The notes beneath the pieces are model-generated. The model was not told the DNA's origin. It made no database searches and saw only the letters and a program-made list of their open reading frames with translations. From JACCZX01 sp038216465 (GTDB lineage Bacteria > Pseudomonadota > Gammaproteobacteria > Burkholderiales > Burkholderiaceae_F): a DNA stretch of 64,000 bases. The position numbers and the translations under genes were made by a program. The stretch lies in contig JBBQQC010000001.1 of NCBI GenBank assembly GCA_038216465.1, positions 372,001 to 436,000 on the forward strand, in the 5' to 3' direction. Of the stretch, positions 51,301 to 61,181 are shown piece by piece. The first letter of the stretch is position 1; each line of letters starts with the position of its first letter.

Positions 51301-52830
51301 TCATCCGGCGAGAAACAGCCGATACGCCGGATTATCGGTTTCGTTCCAATGCCGATAACCGAGTTCGGTCAGAAAGCGCGCGAACTGCCGCCGCTCGTTC
51401 CTCGGTACCTGTAACCCGACCAGCACACGCGAATAGTCTGCCCCCTGATTGCGATAGTGAAACATCGAGATATTCCAGCTCGGCGCCATGCTGGTCAGGA
51501 ATTTCATCAGCGCACCGGGCCGCTCGGGAAATTCGAAGCGATAAATCAACTCGCCGACGGATAACGCGCTCTTACCGCCAACCATATAGCGCACGTGCTC
51601 GGCAGCAAGATCGTCGTGCGACAAGTCGGCAGTGGCATAGCCGTGCGACCGAAACGATCGAGCAAGCTTCTCGTTGTCGCCGGCGCTGGCAGTGCCGATG
51701 CCGACGAAGACATGCGCGGTCGCGGGATCGCTGATGCGGTAGTTGAACTCGGTGACGTTGCGGCTGCCGACCAGTTCGCAAAAACGCTTGAAGCTGCCGC
51801 GCTCCTCGGGAATCGTCACCGCAAACAGGGCTTCGCGCTCTTCACCGACTTCGGTACGCTCGGCAACGAAGCGCAGGCGATCGAAATTCATGTTGGCGCC
51901 ACCGGCAATCGCCACCACCGTTCGCCCCTTCAGTCGCTCACGCTGCGCGTACACCTTCATACCCGCGACTGCGAGCGCACCGGCCGGTTCCAGAATCGAG
52001 CGCGTGTCCTGAAACACGTCCTTAATCGCGGCGCAGGCCGCGTCGGTGTCGACCAGGACGATGTCGTCGACGTGATCGCGAACCAGCGCGAACGTATGCC
52101 GGCCAACTTCGCGCACCGCCGTCCCGTCCGAAAACAGGCCGACGTCGTGCAAGCTGACACGCCGCCCAGCGGCGACAGAACGCGCCATGGCGTCCGAATC
52201 AGTGGTCTGCACGCCGATCACCTTGATCTGCGGCGCCAACGCCTTGACGTACGCCGCGACGCCTGCGATCAGCCCGCCGCCACCAATAGCAACAAAAATG
52301 CCGTGAATCAGCCCATGCTCGACTGGATGATGCTGGCGCAAGATCTCCATCGCAATCGTGCCTTGGCCGGCGATAACGTCGGGATCATCGAACGGATGGA
52401 CGAACGTCATCCTATTTTTCCGCTGCAGCTTCAGTGCATGCGCGTAGGCGTCGGAGTATGAGTCACCGAACAGCACTACCTCGGCGCCGCGCATTCGCAC
52501 CGCCTCGACCTTGACTTCCGGCGTCGTGACCGGCATCACGATCAGCGCGCGGCACGCCAGTTTCTGTGCACCCAGCGCCACGCCCTGTGCGTGGTTGCCC
52601 GCCGATGCCGCGATCACGCCGCGCTTCAACTGCTCGCGTGTCAGCTGCGCCATCTTGTTGTAGGCGCCGCGCAGCTTGAAGCTTTTGATGGGCTGCAAGT
52701 CTTCGCGTTTCAACAGCACCCGATTACCGAGGCGCGCGGACAAAGCCGGTGCCAGTTCGAGCGGCGACTCAATCGCCACGTCGTACACGCGCGCAGTCAG
52801 AATTCGGCGCAGATATTCCTGAGCCGGCAT
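51301..52830 (-). CDS. ilvA: Threonine ammonia-lyase, biosynthetic
   Basis: A 509-aa PLP enzyme that deaminates threonine to 2-oxobutanoate, the first step to isoleucine. The PLP lysine is K52 in IKSFKLRGAYNK; the phosphate loop is GGGGLIAG, and AGNHAQGVALGAQ is conserved. The C-terminal half carries two ACT-like regulatory domains (RGSFKRFCELVG..., ERPGALMKFLTSM...) that bind isoleucine and valine, so this is the long, feedback-controlled form. The ATG at 52830 follows GGGAGGGGAG; the frame extends upstream to 53100 through the kinase gene. Confidence 0.94.
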   Translation of the reverse strand: MPAQEYLRRILTARVYDVAIESPLELAPALSARLGNRVLLKREDLQPIKSFKLRGAYNKMAQLTREQLKRGVIAASAGNHAQGVALGAQKLACRALIVMPVTTPEVKVEAVRMRGAEVVLFGDSYSDAYAHALKLQRKNRMTFVHPFDDPDVIAGQGTIAMEILRQHHPVEHGLIHGIFVAIGGGGLIAGVAAYVKALAPQIKVIGVQTTDSDAMARSVAAGRRVSLHDVGLFSDGTAVREVGRHTFALVRDHVDDIVLVDTDAACAAIKDVFQDTRSILEPAGALAVAGMKVYAQRERLKGRTVVAIAGGANMNFDRLRFVAERTEVGEEREALFAVTIPEERGSFKRFCELVGSRNVTEFNYRISDPATAHVFVGIGTASAGDNEKLARSFRSHGYATADLSHDDLAAEHVRYMVGGKSALSVGELIYRFEFPERPGALMKFLTSMAPSWNISMFHYRNQGADYSRVLVGLQVPRNERRQFARFLTELGYRHWNETDNPAYRLFLAG

Positions 52831-52887
52831 GGCGTTCGCTCCCCTCCCGTGAACGACCAAGGTATCACGCCTGCGTACCATGCTGCG

Positions 52888-53880
52888 ATGCCACAGCGAC
52901 CGCCACCGTACGAAGGGCTGACGCCCGACACCGTTCTGAATGCAATCGACAGCACGGGTCTCGCGACCGATGGCAGACAGCTCGCGCTGAACAGCTACGA
53001 AAACCGCGTCTATCAAGTCGGGCTGGAAGACGGGACGTTTGTCGTCGCCAAGTTCTATCGCCCGGGACGCTGGTCCGATGTACAGATACTTGAAGAGCAC
53101 TCATTCATCGCAGAATTGGCAGAGCGCGAGATACCCGCGGTGCCGGCGCTATCGATCGCGGGCACGACACTGCTTTCGTTCGAGAATTTTCGGTTCGCCA
53201 TCTTCGCGCGCTCTGGCGGGCGCGCGCCCAATATGGATGACCCGAGGGTGCGCGAATGGCTGGGGCGGTTTCTCGGTCGCATCCACGCGGTGGGTCGCGT
53301 TGCGGCGTACCGCGAGCGACCCGCGCTCGACATTGCTACGTTCGGCGTCGAGCCACGCCGTTTTCTGTTGCAGGGCGACTGGTTGCCGCCGGAACTGAAG
53401 AGCGTGTACGAGGGCGTTTCGCAGCAGGCGCTTGACCTGATCGCCGCTCGATACGATCGCGGTGCATACCATTCGCTGCGGCTGCATGGGGATTGTCACG
53501 AAGGTAACGTGCTGTGGACCGATTCAGCCGTCAACGTAGGCCCCCACTTCGTTGACTTCGACGACAGTCGCATGGGGCCGGCGGTGCAGGATTTCTGGAT
53601 GCTGCTAGGCGCCGGGCGTGCCGAGCAAACCGAGCGGCTCGCCGATCTGCTCGAAGGCTATGAAGACTTCGCCGCGTTCGATCGACGCGAGCTGGCGCTG
53701 ATCGAACCGCTGCGCACGCTGCGGTTGTTGCATTACTCGGCTTGGATCGCACGGCGCTGGGATGACCCCGCGTTTCCCGCCGCGTTCCCATGGTTCAACA
53801 CGCAACGCTATTGGCAGGACCGCATCCTCGAATTGCGCGAGCAAATCGCGGCAATGGAAGAAGAACCGCTTGCTGTTTAG
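52888..53880 (+). CDS. srkA: Stress response kinase A (SrkA/YihE-like)
   Basis: A 330-aa aminoglycoside phosphotransferase-fold Ser/Thr kinase. The catalytic loop is HGDCHEGNVLW and the metal-binding DFDDSRMGPAVQDFWML. Nucleotide-lobe elements include NSYENRVYQVGLEDG and FVVAKFYRPGRW. These match the YihE/SrkA family, which protects cells from stress-induced death in E. coli. I used the ATG at 52888; the open frame runs further upstream into ilvA without similarity. The ilvA and kinase starts are divergent across a 57-bp gap. Confidence 0.9.
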   Translation: MPQRPPPYEGLTPDTVLNAIDSTGLATDGRQLALNSYENRVYQVGLEDGTFVVAKFYRPGRWSDVQILEEHSFIAELAEREIPAVPALSIAGTTLLSFENFRFAIFARSGGRAPNMDDPRVREWLGRFLGRIHAVGRVAAYRERPALDIATFGVEPRRFLLQGDWLPPELKSVYEGVSQQALDLIAARYDRGAYHSLRLHGDCHEGNVLWTDSAVNVGPHFVDFDDSRMGPAVQDFWMLLGAGRAEQTERLADLLEGYEDFAAFDRRELALIEPLRTLRLLHYSAWIARRWDDPAFPAAFPWFNTQRYWQDRILELREQIAAMEEEPLAV

Positions 53881-53999
53881 GCCAGCTCAGCACGTGATGG
53901 TGCGCCAATCCAAGGTTCAGACTGCGCTGTGAGCGTTGTCGTCGGTGCAGCCGCTAAACTTGACAACCGAAATGCGTCCGGCGCTTCGGCATTGAAACG

Positions 54000-56900
54000 A
54001 TGAACGCCCCGCTGACACCTCAATCAGTTCGCGCGCAAGCTGCCGATCAGCCAGCACGACTGCGCGAGATTCCCTACAACTACACGTCGTTCTCGGATCG
54101 CGAGATCGTGATTCGTCTGTTGGGCGCCGAGGCGTGGCGCGTGCTCGACGAGCTGCGGGGCGAGCGCCGCACCGGTCGATCGGCGCGCATGCTGTACGAA
54201 GTGCTTGGCGACATCTGGGTCGTGCGACGCAATCCGTATCTGCAGGACGATCTGCTCGATAACCCGAAGCGGCGCGCCGCCTTGATCGAGGCGCTGCATC
54301 ACCGGCTGCGTGAGATCGACAAACGACGTGAGTCCGACGACTCTGAGCGCGATGGCAAGGTCGGGCAGCTGCTCGCCGCCGCGCGCAAGGCAGTGCAGGC
54401 ATTCGAAGACGAATTCCGTGCGACATGGGATCTGCGCAAGAAGGCGCGGCGCGCACTCACGCGGCACACACGCGCCGACAACGTGCGCTTCGACGGCTAT
54501 GCGCGCGTGACGCATGTCACCGACGCGACCGATTGGCGCGTCGAGTATCCATTCGTGGTGCTGCATCCCGACAATGAGGACGAGGTGCCGGGGTTGGTGC
54601 GCGCGTGCGTCGAGCTCGGCCTGACGATCATTCCGCGCGGCGGTGCTACGGGTTATACCGGCGGGGTGATCCCGCTGACTCCGCTCTCCGCGGTCATCAA
54701 TACCGAAAAGCTCGAAACGCTATCGGAAGTGGAGTTGGTCGCGTTGCCCGGACTCAGTGCTCCAGTGCCGACCCTATTGTCGGGCGCCGGTGTGGTGACA
54801 CGCAGAGTGGCCGAAGCAGCCGAGCGTGCGAGCTTTGTCTTCGCGGTGGATCCAACGTCGGCGGACGCCTCTTGCGTTGGCGGCAACATCGCGATGAACG
54901 CGGGTGGAAAGAAAGCGGTGCTGTGGGGAACCGCGGTCGATAATCTCGCGTGGTGGCGCATGGTGGATCCCGAGGGCAACTGGCTCGAGGTCGAGCGCGT
55001 TGGCCATAACCTCGGCAAGATTCACGACGCGCCGGAAGCCGTGTTCGAGCTGACCTACAAGGATGGCAGCCAGCCAGCTGACAAGGCAAAGTTGCTGCGC
55101 ACCGCTCGGCTTCAGGTCGCAGGCGCCCAATTTCGCAAGGTCGGGCTCGGAAAAGACGTCACCGACAAATTTTTGGGTGGTGTGCCGGGCGTGCAGAAAG
55201 AGGGCTGCGACGGGCTGATCACCTCGGCGCGCTGGATCGTGCACAGGATGCCGCCTCACATACGGACGGTATGCCTCGAATTCTTCGGACAAGCGCATGA
55301 GGCGATTCCATCGATCGTTGAAATCACCGAGTACCTGGCGCGGCGGCCCGGCGGTGCGATCCTCGCCGGGCTCGAGCACCTCGACGACCGCTACCTGCGC
55401 GCAGTCGGCTACACGACCAAATCGAAGCGCGGCAGTCTGCCGAAGATGGTATTGGTCGGGGACATTGTCGGCGACGACGCCGCCGCAGTCGCACGCGCGA
55501 CGTCCGAGGTGGTGCGGATTGCCAACGCGCGCAACGGCGAGGGCTTTGTCGCCGTCAGCGCGGACGCACGCAAGAAATTCTGGCTCGACCGGGCGAAGAC
55601 CGCTGCCATCTCCAAACACACGAACGCGTTCAAGCTGAACGAAGACGTCGTTATCCCCCTGCCTAAAATGGGCGAGTACACCGACGAGATCGAACGCATC
55701 AACATCGAGCTTTCGCTCGAGAACAAGCTTGAGCTGCTCGATGAGCTGGCGCGTTACTTCGACACGTCGTTTACCCTCGGCAAGACCGGGGACGCCGAGT
55801 TCGACCGTCTGCCGCGCGACGAGATCATCGGCGATCGGTTAAACGAAGCGCGCGCGCTGCTCGCTTACACACGCGAGCGCTGGCGCTATCTGCTGAACCA
55901 CCTGGATACGCCGCTCGCTGCGGCGCAGAGCGAGCTGTCGAAGCTCGGTCTTCCCCATTTGACCGCAGAGTTTGAACGGCGCGCTAGCGCAGGTGGTCGC
56001 GCGCGTGTATTCGAAGTTCTGCAGGATCACACGATCCGCGCATCCTGGAAAACCGAAGTGCGTGGGCCGCTGCACCGCATTTTTTCCGGCGACGCTTTTG
56101 CGCCGGTGCTCGTGGAGGCCGATGCAATTCACCAGCGTGTGCTGCGCGGCCGCGTGTTCGTCGCGCTGCACATGCACGCCGGCGACGGCAACGTGCATAC
56201 GAACATCCCCGTCAATTCGGACAACTACGTGATGCTGCAGCGGGCGAACGCCGCAGTAGCTCGCATCATGCAGATCGCGCGCGATCTGGGCGGCGTCATC
56301 TCGGGCGAGCACGGCATCGGCATCACGAAGCTGGAATACCTTACGGACGAGGAAACGGCGGGCTTTCGCCGCTACAAGAGCTCGATCGACCCGGAGGGGC
56401 GCTTCAACAAGGGCAAGCTGATGCCGGGCGCCGACATGTCCGATGCGTATACGCCGAGCTTCGGGCTGATGGGCCACGAGTCGCTGATCATGCAGCAGAG
56501 CGACATTGCCAGCATCGCCGATGCGATCAAGGATTGTCTGCGCTGCGGAAAGTGCAAGCCGGTGTGCACGACGCACGTGCCGCGCGCGAATCTGCTGTAT
56601 TCGCCGCGCGACAAGATTCTGGCAACGTCGCTGCTGATCGAAGCCTTCCTGTACGAAGAGCAGACCAGGCGCGGCGTATCGATCAAGCATTGGGATGAAT
56701 TTTCGGACGTGGCCGACCACTGCACTGTCTGCCACAAATGCGAATCACCGTGTCCGGTCGACATCGACTTCGGCGATGTCAGCATGGCGATGCGGGACTT
56801 GTTGCGCCGGATGGGGAAAAAGAAGCTCAATGTCGGAGCTTCAGCCGCGATGTTTTTCCTGAACGCAACCAATCCGCAGACAATCAAGCTCGTTCGCACG

Positions 56901-57950
56901 GTGATGCTCGAATGGGGGTTCAAGCTGCAGCGTTTCGGCAACCAATTTTTCCGCCCTGCAGCTGCACTGCAGGTGCGGCACCCACCGTCGACGACCGGCG
57001 GCCGGCCGAAGATGACCGAACAGGTCGTGCACTTCATCAACAAAAAAATGCCGGGCAACCTGCCGAAGAAAACGGCGCGAGCGCTTTTGGATATTGAAGA
57101 CGCAAGGTACGTGCCGATCATTCGCGATCCCAGCAAAACCACCGGCGAGACCGAAGCCGTGTTTTACTTTCCAGGCTGCGGCTCCGAGCGGCTGTTCTCG
57201 CAGGTCGGACTCGCTACGCAGGCGATGCTGTGGCACGCGGGCGTACAGACGGTGTTGCCGCCCGGCTACTTGTGCTGCGGGTATCCGCAGCGGGGTGCGG
57301 GTCAGTTCGACAAGGCCGAGAAAATCATCACCGATAACCGGGTGCTGTTTCACCGCGTAGCCAACACGCTGAACTACCTCGACATCAAAACCGTCGTAGT
57401 GAGCTGCGGCACCTGCTACGACCAGCTGCAAGGCTACAAATTCGAGGATATTTTTCCCGGCTGCCGCATCATCGACATCCACGAATACCTGCTCGAAAAG
57501 AACATTCGCATCGAAGGCGTCACCGGCGTGCGGTACATGTACCACGACCCGTGTCACACGCCGATGAAACTGCAGGCGCCGCTGAAAACCGTCAACGCGC
57601 TGGTGCAGACAGTCGACCATGTCGCGATCGAGAACAACGATCGCTGCTGCGGCGAATCCGGCACGTTCGCCATCGCGCGGCCCGACGTCGCCACGCAGGT
57701 GCGCTTTCGCAAGGAGCGCGAGGTACGCGCCGGCGCCGACGCGCTGCGAGCCGATGGTTTCGACGGCGAGGTCAAGGTGCTGACCTCGTGCCCGTCTTGC
57801 CTGCAGGGATTGAAGCGCTACAACCATGATGCCGACATCGATGCTGACTACATCGTCGTAGAAATGGCGCGGCATCTGCTGGGACAGGACTGGATGCCAC
57901 AGTACGTCGAGCGCGCCAATCGCGGCGGCATTGAGCGGGTACTCGTTTAG
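54000..57950 (+). CDS. DUF3683 FAD/Fe-S oxidoreductase (D-lactate dehydrogenase-like fusion)
   Basis: A 1316-aa multidomain protein: an N-terminal DUF3683 region (about 20-150, IPYNYTSFSDREIVIRLLG), an FAD-binding type 4 domain (about 180-400, PRGGATGYTGGVIPLTP and DPTSADASCVGGNIAMNAGGKKAV), an FAD-linked oxidase C-terminal domain with HMHAGDGNVHTNIPV and GEHGIG, then two 4Fe-4S motifs (CLRCGKCKPVC near residue 850 and CTVCHKCESPC near 910) and CCG domains (CCGYPQRGAG, SCGTCYDQL, RCCGESGTF). It resembles GlcD/GlcF or Dld fused into one chain and should oxidise a 2-hydroxy acid, passing electrons to quinone. The exact substrate is unknown. The HIT gene follows 2 bp later. Confidence 0.92.
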   Translation: MNAPLTPQSVRAQAADQPARLREIPYNYTSFSDREIVIRLLGAEAWRVLDELRGERRTGRSARMLYEVLGDIWVVRRNPYLQDDLLDNPKRRAALIEALHHRLREIDKRRESDDSERDGKVGQLLAAARKAVQAFEDEFRATWDLRKKARRALTRHTRADNVRFDGYARVTHVTDATDWRVEYPFVVLHPDNEDEVPGLVRACVELGLTIIPRGGATGYTGGVIPLTPLSAVINTEKLETLSEVELVALPGLSAPVPTLLSGAGVVTRRVAEAAERASFVFAVDPTSADASCVGGNIAMNAGGKKAVLWGTAVDNLAWWRMVDPEGNWLEVERVGHNLGKIHDAPEAVFELTYKDGSQPADKAKLLRTARLQVAGAQFRKVGLGKDVTDKFLGGVPGVQKEGCDGLITSARWIVHRMPPHIRTVCLEFFGQAHEAIPSIVEITEYLARRPGGAILAGLEHLDDRYLRAVGYTTKSKRGSLPKMVLVGDIVGDDAAAVARATSEVVRIANARNGEGFVAVSADARKKFWLDRAKTAAISKHTNAFKLNEDVVIPLPKMGEYTDEIERINIELSLENKLELLDELARYFDTSFTLGKTGDAEFDRLPRDEIIGDRLNEARALLAYTRERWRYLLNHLDTPLAAAQSELSKLGLPHLTAEFERRASAGGRARVFEVLQDHTIRASWKTEVRGPLHRIFSGDAFAPVLVEADAIHQRVLRGRVFVALHMHAGDGNVHTNIPVNSDNYVMLQRANAAVARIMQIARDLGGVISGEHGIGITKLEYLTDEETAGFRRYKSSIDPEGRFNKGKLMPGADMSDAYTPSFGLMGHESLIMQQSDIASIADAIKDCLRCGKCKPVCTTHVPRANLLYSPRDKILATSLLIEAFLYEEQTRRGVSIKHWDEFSDVADHCTVCHKCESPCPVDIDFGDVSMAMRDLLRRMGKKKLNVGASAAMFFLNATNPQTIKLVRTVMLEWGFKLQRFGNQFFRPAAALQVRHPPSTTGGRPKMTEQVVHFINKKMPGNLPKKTARALLDIEDARYVPIIRDPSKTTGETEAVFYFPGCGSERLFSQVGLATQAMLWHAGVQTVLPPGYLCCGYPQRGAGQFDKAEKIITDNRVLFHRVANTLNYLDIKTVVVSCGTCYDQLQGYKFEDIFPGCRIIDIHEYLLEKNIRIEGVTGVRYMYHDPCHTPMKLQAPLKTVNALVQTVDHVAIENNDRCCGESGTFAIARPDVATQVRFRKEREVRAGADALRADGFDGEVKVLTSCPSCLQGLKRYNHDADIDADYIVVEMARHLLGQDWMPQYVERANRGGIERVLV

Positions 57951-57952
57951 CC

Positions 57953-58396
57953 GTGAAAGCGAACGACTGCGATCTTTGTAACAGCGACGGCGGCACGATC
58001 GTGCTCGCCAATGAATGGCTGCGGGTGACGCTGGTCGACGAGCCCAACTATCCAGGCTACGCGCGGGTGATCTGGAACGATCACGTACGCGAGATGACGG
58101 AGCTGCAAGACAACGAGCGCCTGCGTCTGATGCAGACGGTGTTCGCGGTCGAAATGGCGCAGCGCGAGGTACTGACGCCGCTGAAAATCAACCTGGCCAG
58201 CCTCGGCAACATGACGCCGCATCTGCACTGGCACGTGATCGCCCGCTTTGCCGACGATCTTCACTATCCGCAGCCGGTATGGGGCACGCCTCAACGCATG
58301 CCCGACGAGCACACGCTGCAGGAGCGGCGCGCGCTGCTCGAACGCCTGCGTCAGGTTATCGCGGAAAAAGTTTCGCGCGTAACGGCCGTGCGCTAG
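57953..58396 (+). CDS. HIT family protein
   Basis: A 147-aa histidine-triad protein. The catalytic H-x-H-x-H is H90-L-H92-W-H94 in TPHLHWHVIARFADD. CDLCN near the N-terminus might bind zinc. HIT proteins hydrolyse nucleotide phosphoramidates or dinucleoside polyphosphates. The start is a GTG at 57953, 2 bp after the oxidoreductase stop, so it is co-transcribed. Its last 4 bp overlap the convergent Bax-inhibitor gene. Confidence 0.9.
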   Translation: MKANDCDLCNSDGGTIVLANEWLRVTLVDEPNYPGYARVIWNDHVREMTELQDNERLRLMQTVFAVEMAQREVLTPLKINLASLGNMTPHLHWHVIARFADDLHYPQPVWGTPQRMPDEHTLQERRALLERLRQVIAEKVSRVTAVR

Positions 58397-59097
58397 TCGC
58401 GCCCGCCGCCAAAGATGCCCAGCAGTGCGAGCAGGCTCTGGAACACGTTATAAAGGCTCAGATAGACACCCAGCGTCGCGGTGATGTAGTTGGTTTCTTC
58501 ACCGTCTCGCACGCGCTTCAGGTCGTACAGAATGAACGCAGTAAAAATGCCGACGGCTAGAACCATGATCGTCAGCATCAATGCGCTGGACTGAATGAAG
58601 AAGTTGGCGATCGCGGCGACGAATACCATCACCGCGCCGATAAACAGCCATTTTCCGAAGGTCGACAAATCACGCTTGATCACGCTGGACAACGCTGCCA
58701 TGCCAAAAAACACCGCACTGGTGCCGGCAAACGCCACCATGATCAGGCTGGTGCCGTTGGACAGGCCGAGCACCGCACCGACCAGGCGCGACAGCATCAG
58801 CCCCATGAAAAAAGTGAAGGCCAGCAAGATTGGGACGCCGGCGGCCGAGTTCTTCGTTTTTTCGATTGCGAACATGAATCCGAACGCACCGCCCAGAAAT
58901 ACCATCAGGCTGATCCCCGGCGACATCGCGCGGGTGACGCCGGTGGAAACTCCAACCCACGCACCCAGCACCGTCGGGATCATCGACAACGCGAGCAGCC
59001 AGTAGGTGTTGCGCAAGACCCGGTTGCGCTGCTGAGTCAGTGCAGCTGACCCGCTGTAGCTGGAGGTTTCAACGCTTGAATTCATCGGTTCTCCCAT
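58393..59097 (-). CDS. Bax inhibitor-1/YccA family membrane protein
   Basis: A 234-aa integral membrane protein with seven transmembrane helices and a short cytoplasmic N-terminus. ILYDLKRVRDGEETNYITATLGVYLSLYNVFQSLL is the BI-1 signature, with the conserved Asp residues of the pH/calcium-responsive site. YccA, a bacterial relative, interacts with the FtsH protease. The function of this homologue is not known. The N-terminal 25 residues are hydrophilic. Confidence 0.92.
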   Translation of the reverse strand: MGEPMNSSVETSSYSGSAALTQQRNRVLRNTYWLLALSMIPTVLGAWVGVSTGVTRAMSPGISLMVFLGGAFGFMFAIEKTKNSAAGVPILLAFTFFMGLMLSRLVGAVLGLSNGTSLIMVAFAGTSAVFFGMAALSSVIKRDLSTFGKWLFIGAVMVFVAAIANFFIQSSALMLTIMVLAVGIFTAFILYDLKRVRDGEETNYITATLGVYLSLYNVFQSLLALLGIFGGGRD

Positions 59098-59185
59098 CGA
59101 TGGGCAAAGAAGTCGTATCGCCCAGTTTACCGCGCCGACGGGGCCAGGCGAAGGTCCAGACGATCAGCGGCTAACCGCGAGCAAC

Positions 59186-59407
59186 TTACTGCCCGATTGT
59201 CGAATCCCCACTGCTTTTCGACTGGCTCGCGCGCTCTCGCAGCTTTTGCACTTCCTTTTCGCTGAGCACTCGGAACCGATCGGCTTCGATCTGACGCGCG
59301 ACGCGCTCAGGCTCGCGGCCACTCTCACCAACGCGGCCGAACGCGCCCTGCTGCCACGCGAGCAGTGCAAGGTTCACCAGCAACAACACAAGAAATGCAA
59401 GCTTCAC
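59186..59407 (-). CDS. Small membrane-anchored hypothetical protein
   Basis: A 73-aa protein with an N-terminal hydrophobic helix (MKLAFLVLLLVNLALLAWQQGAFG) and a charged coiled-coil-like tail (RQIEADRFRVLSEKEVQKLRER). It begins 2 bp after the coaX stop, and small ORFs of this kind follow birA-coaX in several betaproteobacteria. Those relatives often carry a SPOR domain, but this one ends before any could form. Function unknown; probably inner-membrane anchored with the tail in the periplasm. Confidence 0.65.
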   Translation of the reverse strand: MKLAFLVLLLVNLALLAWQQGAFGRVGESGREPERVARQIEADRFRVLSEKEVQKLRERASQSKSSGDSTIGQ

Positions 59408-59409
59408 GG

Positions 59410-60228
59410 TTAGGCCAATTGATCGGATTGAGCACGCAGCCCCAAGCCGCGCAACACCAGATTATGTTCGATCTCGGCGGCTAGTGGCAGCCTCGCCTGC
59501 AGCGCCTCGGCATGGCCGCCGGTCAGGATCAGGCGCGGCTCGCAATGCAGGCGTGCGGCGAAACGGTGCCAGAGCTGATGCACCAGGCCGGACTGCGCGT
59601 CAAGCACGCCAGTGACGATCGCTGCCTCGGTGTCCTGCGGAAAATCCACGGCGGCTTGCGGAAATTGGGCGGCAGTGGGCGGTAGACCAGCGGTCTGACG
59701 CGCCAGCGAATCGAGCATCAGGCGCACCCCCGGCGCGATCACGCCGCCAATGAATCGGCCCGTGAAGCGCGTCGTTGCGCGGCTCGCATCGTCGGCTTCG
59801 ACACAGTCGACGGTAGTCGCTGTCCCAGCGTTGACGACGATAAACGACCTGACCGTCGCCGGTGCGCTCGCCAACGCGCATGCGCCGAGCATGCCGTGCC
59901 AGCGATCCGCGCCCAACTGCTCCGGACTGCGATAGTCGTTCCACAGCGCAATCGCTCCTTCAAATCGACTTTGCGGGCGCAGCCAGCGTACAGGCGCCAG
60001 GCCGAGCGCACGGACGGCACCTTCGACTGCATCTTCGACGTTCGGGCCGGCGACGCTGCACGCGATTACGGCACCGACCCTTGTATCGGCACGCAAATTT
60101 TCTATCAATTTCGCTTCGACGCCGGCGACGCCGCGGTGCAGCTGCATTCGAGCGGTGCCCAGCGTGCCATCGCCTGTCATCCGCGCCCACTTGATCGCCG
60201 AATTGCCGACGTCGATCAGCAGGGTCAT
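59410..60228 (-). CDS. coaX: Type III pantothenate kinase
   Basis: A 272-aa ASKHA-fold kinase that phosphorylates pantothenate in the first step of CoA synthesis. The N-terminal phosphate-binding MTLLIDVGNSAIKWA, PEQLGADRWHGMLGA, VVNAGTATTVDCV and the terminal TGGHAEAL segments are diagnostic. It overlaps birA by 1 bp (the A of its ATG is shared with the birA stop), so they are co-translated, as in many betaproteobacteria. The product CoA also feeds the phosphopantetheine arms of the pigment carrier proteins. Confidence 0.93.
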   Translation of the reverse strand: MTLLIDVGNSAIKWARMTGDGTLGTARMQLHRGVAGVEAKLIENLRADTRVGAVIACSVAGPNVEDAVEGAVRALGLAPVRWLRPQSRFEGAIALWNDYRSPEQLGADRWHGMLGACALASAPATVRSFIVVNAGTATTVDCVEADDASRATTRFTGRFIGGVIAPGVRLMLDSLARQTAGLPPTAAQFPQAAVDFPQDTEAAIVTGVLDAQSGLVHQLWHRFAARLHCEPRLILTGGHAEALQARLPLAAEIEHNLVLRGLGLRAQSDQLA

Positions 60229-61091
60229 CAGCGCACCGACACGTCGCCGGCGCTGAACGCGCGGCGCCCATCGACCGTCTCGATCACCAAGCGTCCGCGA
60301 GCGTCGACTTCGACGACATGACCACTGACCGCAGCAGAATCAACGCCGTCGATTACATCGACCATTTGACCGCGCGCTTCCAGCAAACGATTGAAACGTG
60401 CACGAAAGGGATAGAAACCGTCGCGCACGAATTGCCCGGCGGTAGCGAACAGCGCGCCCGCCAACCGCCCGATCCAGACCTCGCGCGACAGGGCGACTTC
60501 TGCAGAAAGTAGTTGATCCAGCGCGATCGCTGGTTGCTCGACGAGGCGGCGGGTAGCTTCCCGCAAGTGCAAATTCATGCCGACACCAATTACTAGCGTG
60601 TGCCGCGCATTGCGATCTGCCACCAGTTCGGTCAGGATGCCCGCCAGCTTGCACCCTCGCACGCGAATATCGTTCGGCCACTTCAGTTGGACCGCCACCC
60701 CCCGATCGGCCAGACACTCGGCGAGCGCGACACCGCATGCGAGCGTGATCGCCGGCAGTAATTCCGGCAGTTGGGCGACTGGAATCGCAACTGAAAACAA
60801 CAAGGCACCACCAGGTGCAGCGCGCCAGCCCCGGCCCAGCCGCCCGCGGCCATCAGTCTGAAAATCGGCTGCGAGCAACAGACGTTCGCGCGGCTGCTGC
60901 AGCCGCGCGCGCGCGACAAGATCCTCGTTGGTCGACCCGGTGACGTTGACGGCTTCAACGGCACAGCCGCCGCCAAAGACGCGCCGCAACGATTGCGCAA
61001 TGTCGGCCGCAGCGAGCGGCGGCGCGCCGGCAAACACCGAGTCCGACGCAGAGTCCAAGGTTGCAGCCAAGATCACGTCTCCGAATCGCAT
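60228..61091 (-). CDS. birA: Biotin-[acetyl-CoA-carboxylase] ligase
   Basis: A biotin protein ligase of about 287 aa from the ATG at 61091; a GTG at 61121 would add ten residues. The ATP/biotin site GRGRLGRGW and KWPNDI, and the VIGVGMNLH motif, are intact, and a C-terminal SH3-like domain ends in FSAGDVSVR. The N-terminal helix-turn-helix of E. coli BirA is absent, so it should act only as a ligase and not as a repressor. It biotinylates the carboxyl carrier of acetyl-CoA carboxylase. Confidence 0.92.
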   Translation of the reverse strand: MRFGDVILAATLDSASDSVFAGAPPLAAADIAQSLRRVFGGGCAVEAVNVTGSTNEDLVARARLQQPRERLLLAADFQTDGRGRLGRGWRAAPGGALLFSVAIPVAQLPELLPAITLACGVALAECLADRGVAVQLKWPNDIRVRGCKLAGILTELVADRNARHTLVIGVGMNLHLREATRRLVEQPAIALDQLLSAEVALSREVWIGRLAGALFATAGQFVRDGFYPFRARFNRLLEARGQMVDVIDGVDSAAVSGHVVEVDARGRLVIETVDGRRAFSAGDVSVR

Positions 61092-61181
61092 CGAATTGCG
61101 GCGGTCGAACGAATTTAGCACTGCGACGGTCGTCCTTACGCGTGGTTGTCAGCGTACCGACATGCATCCGACAATGACTCG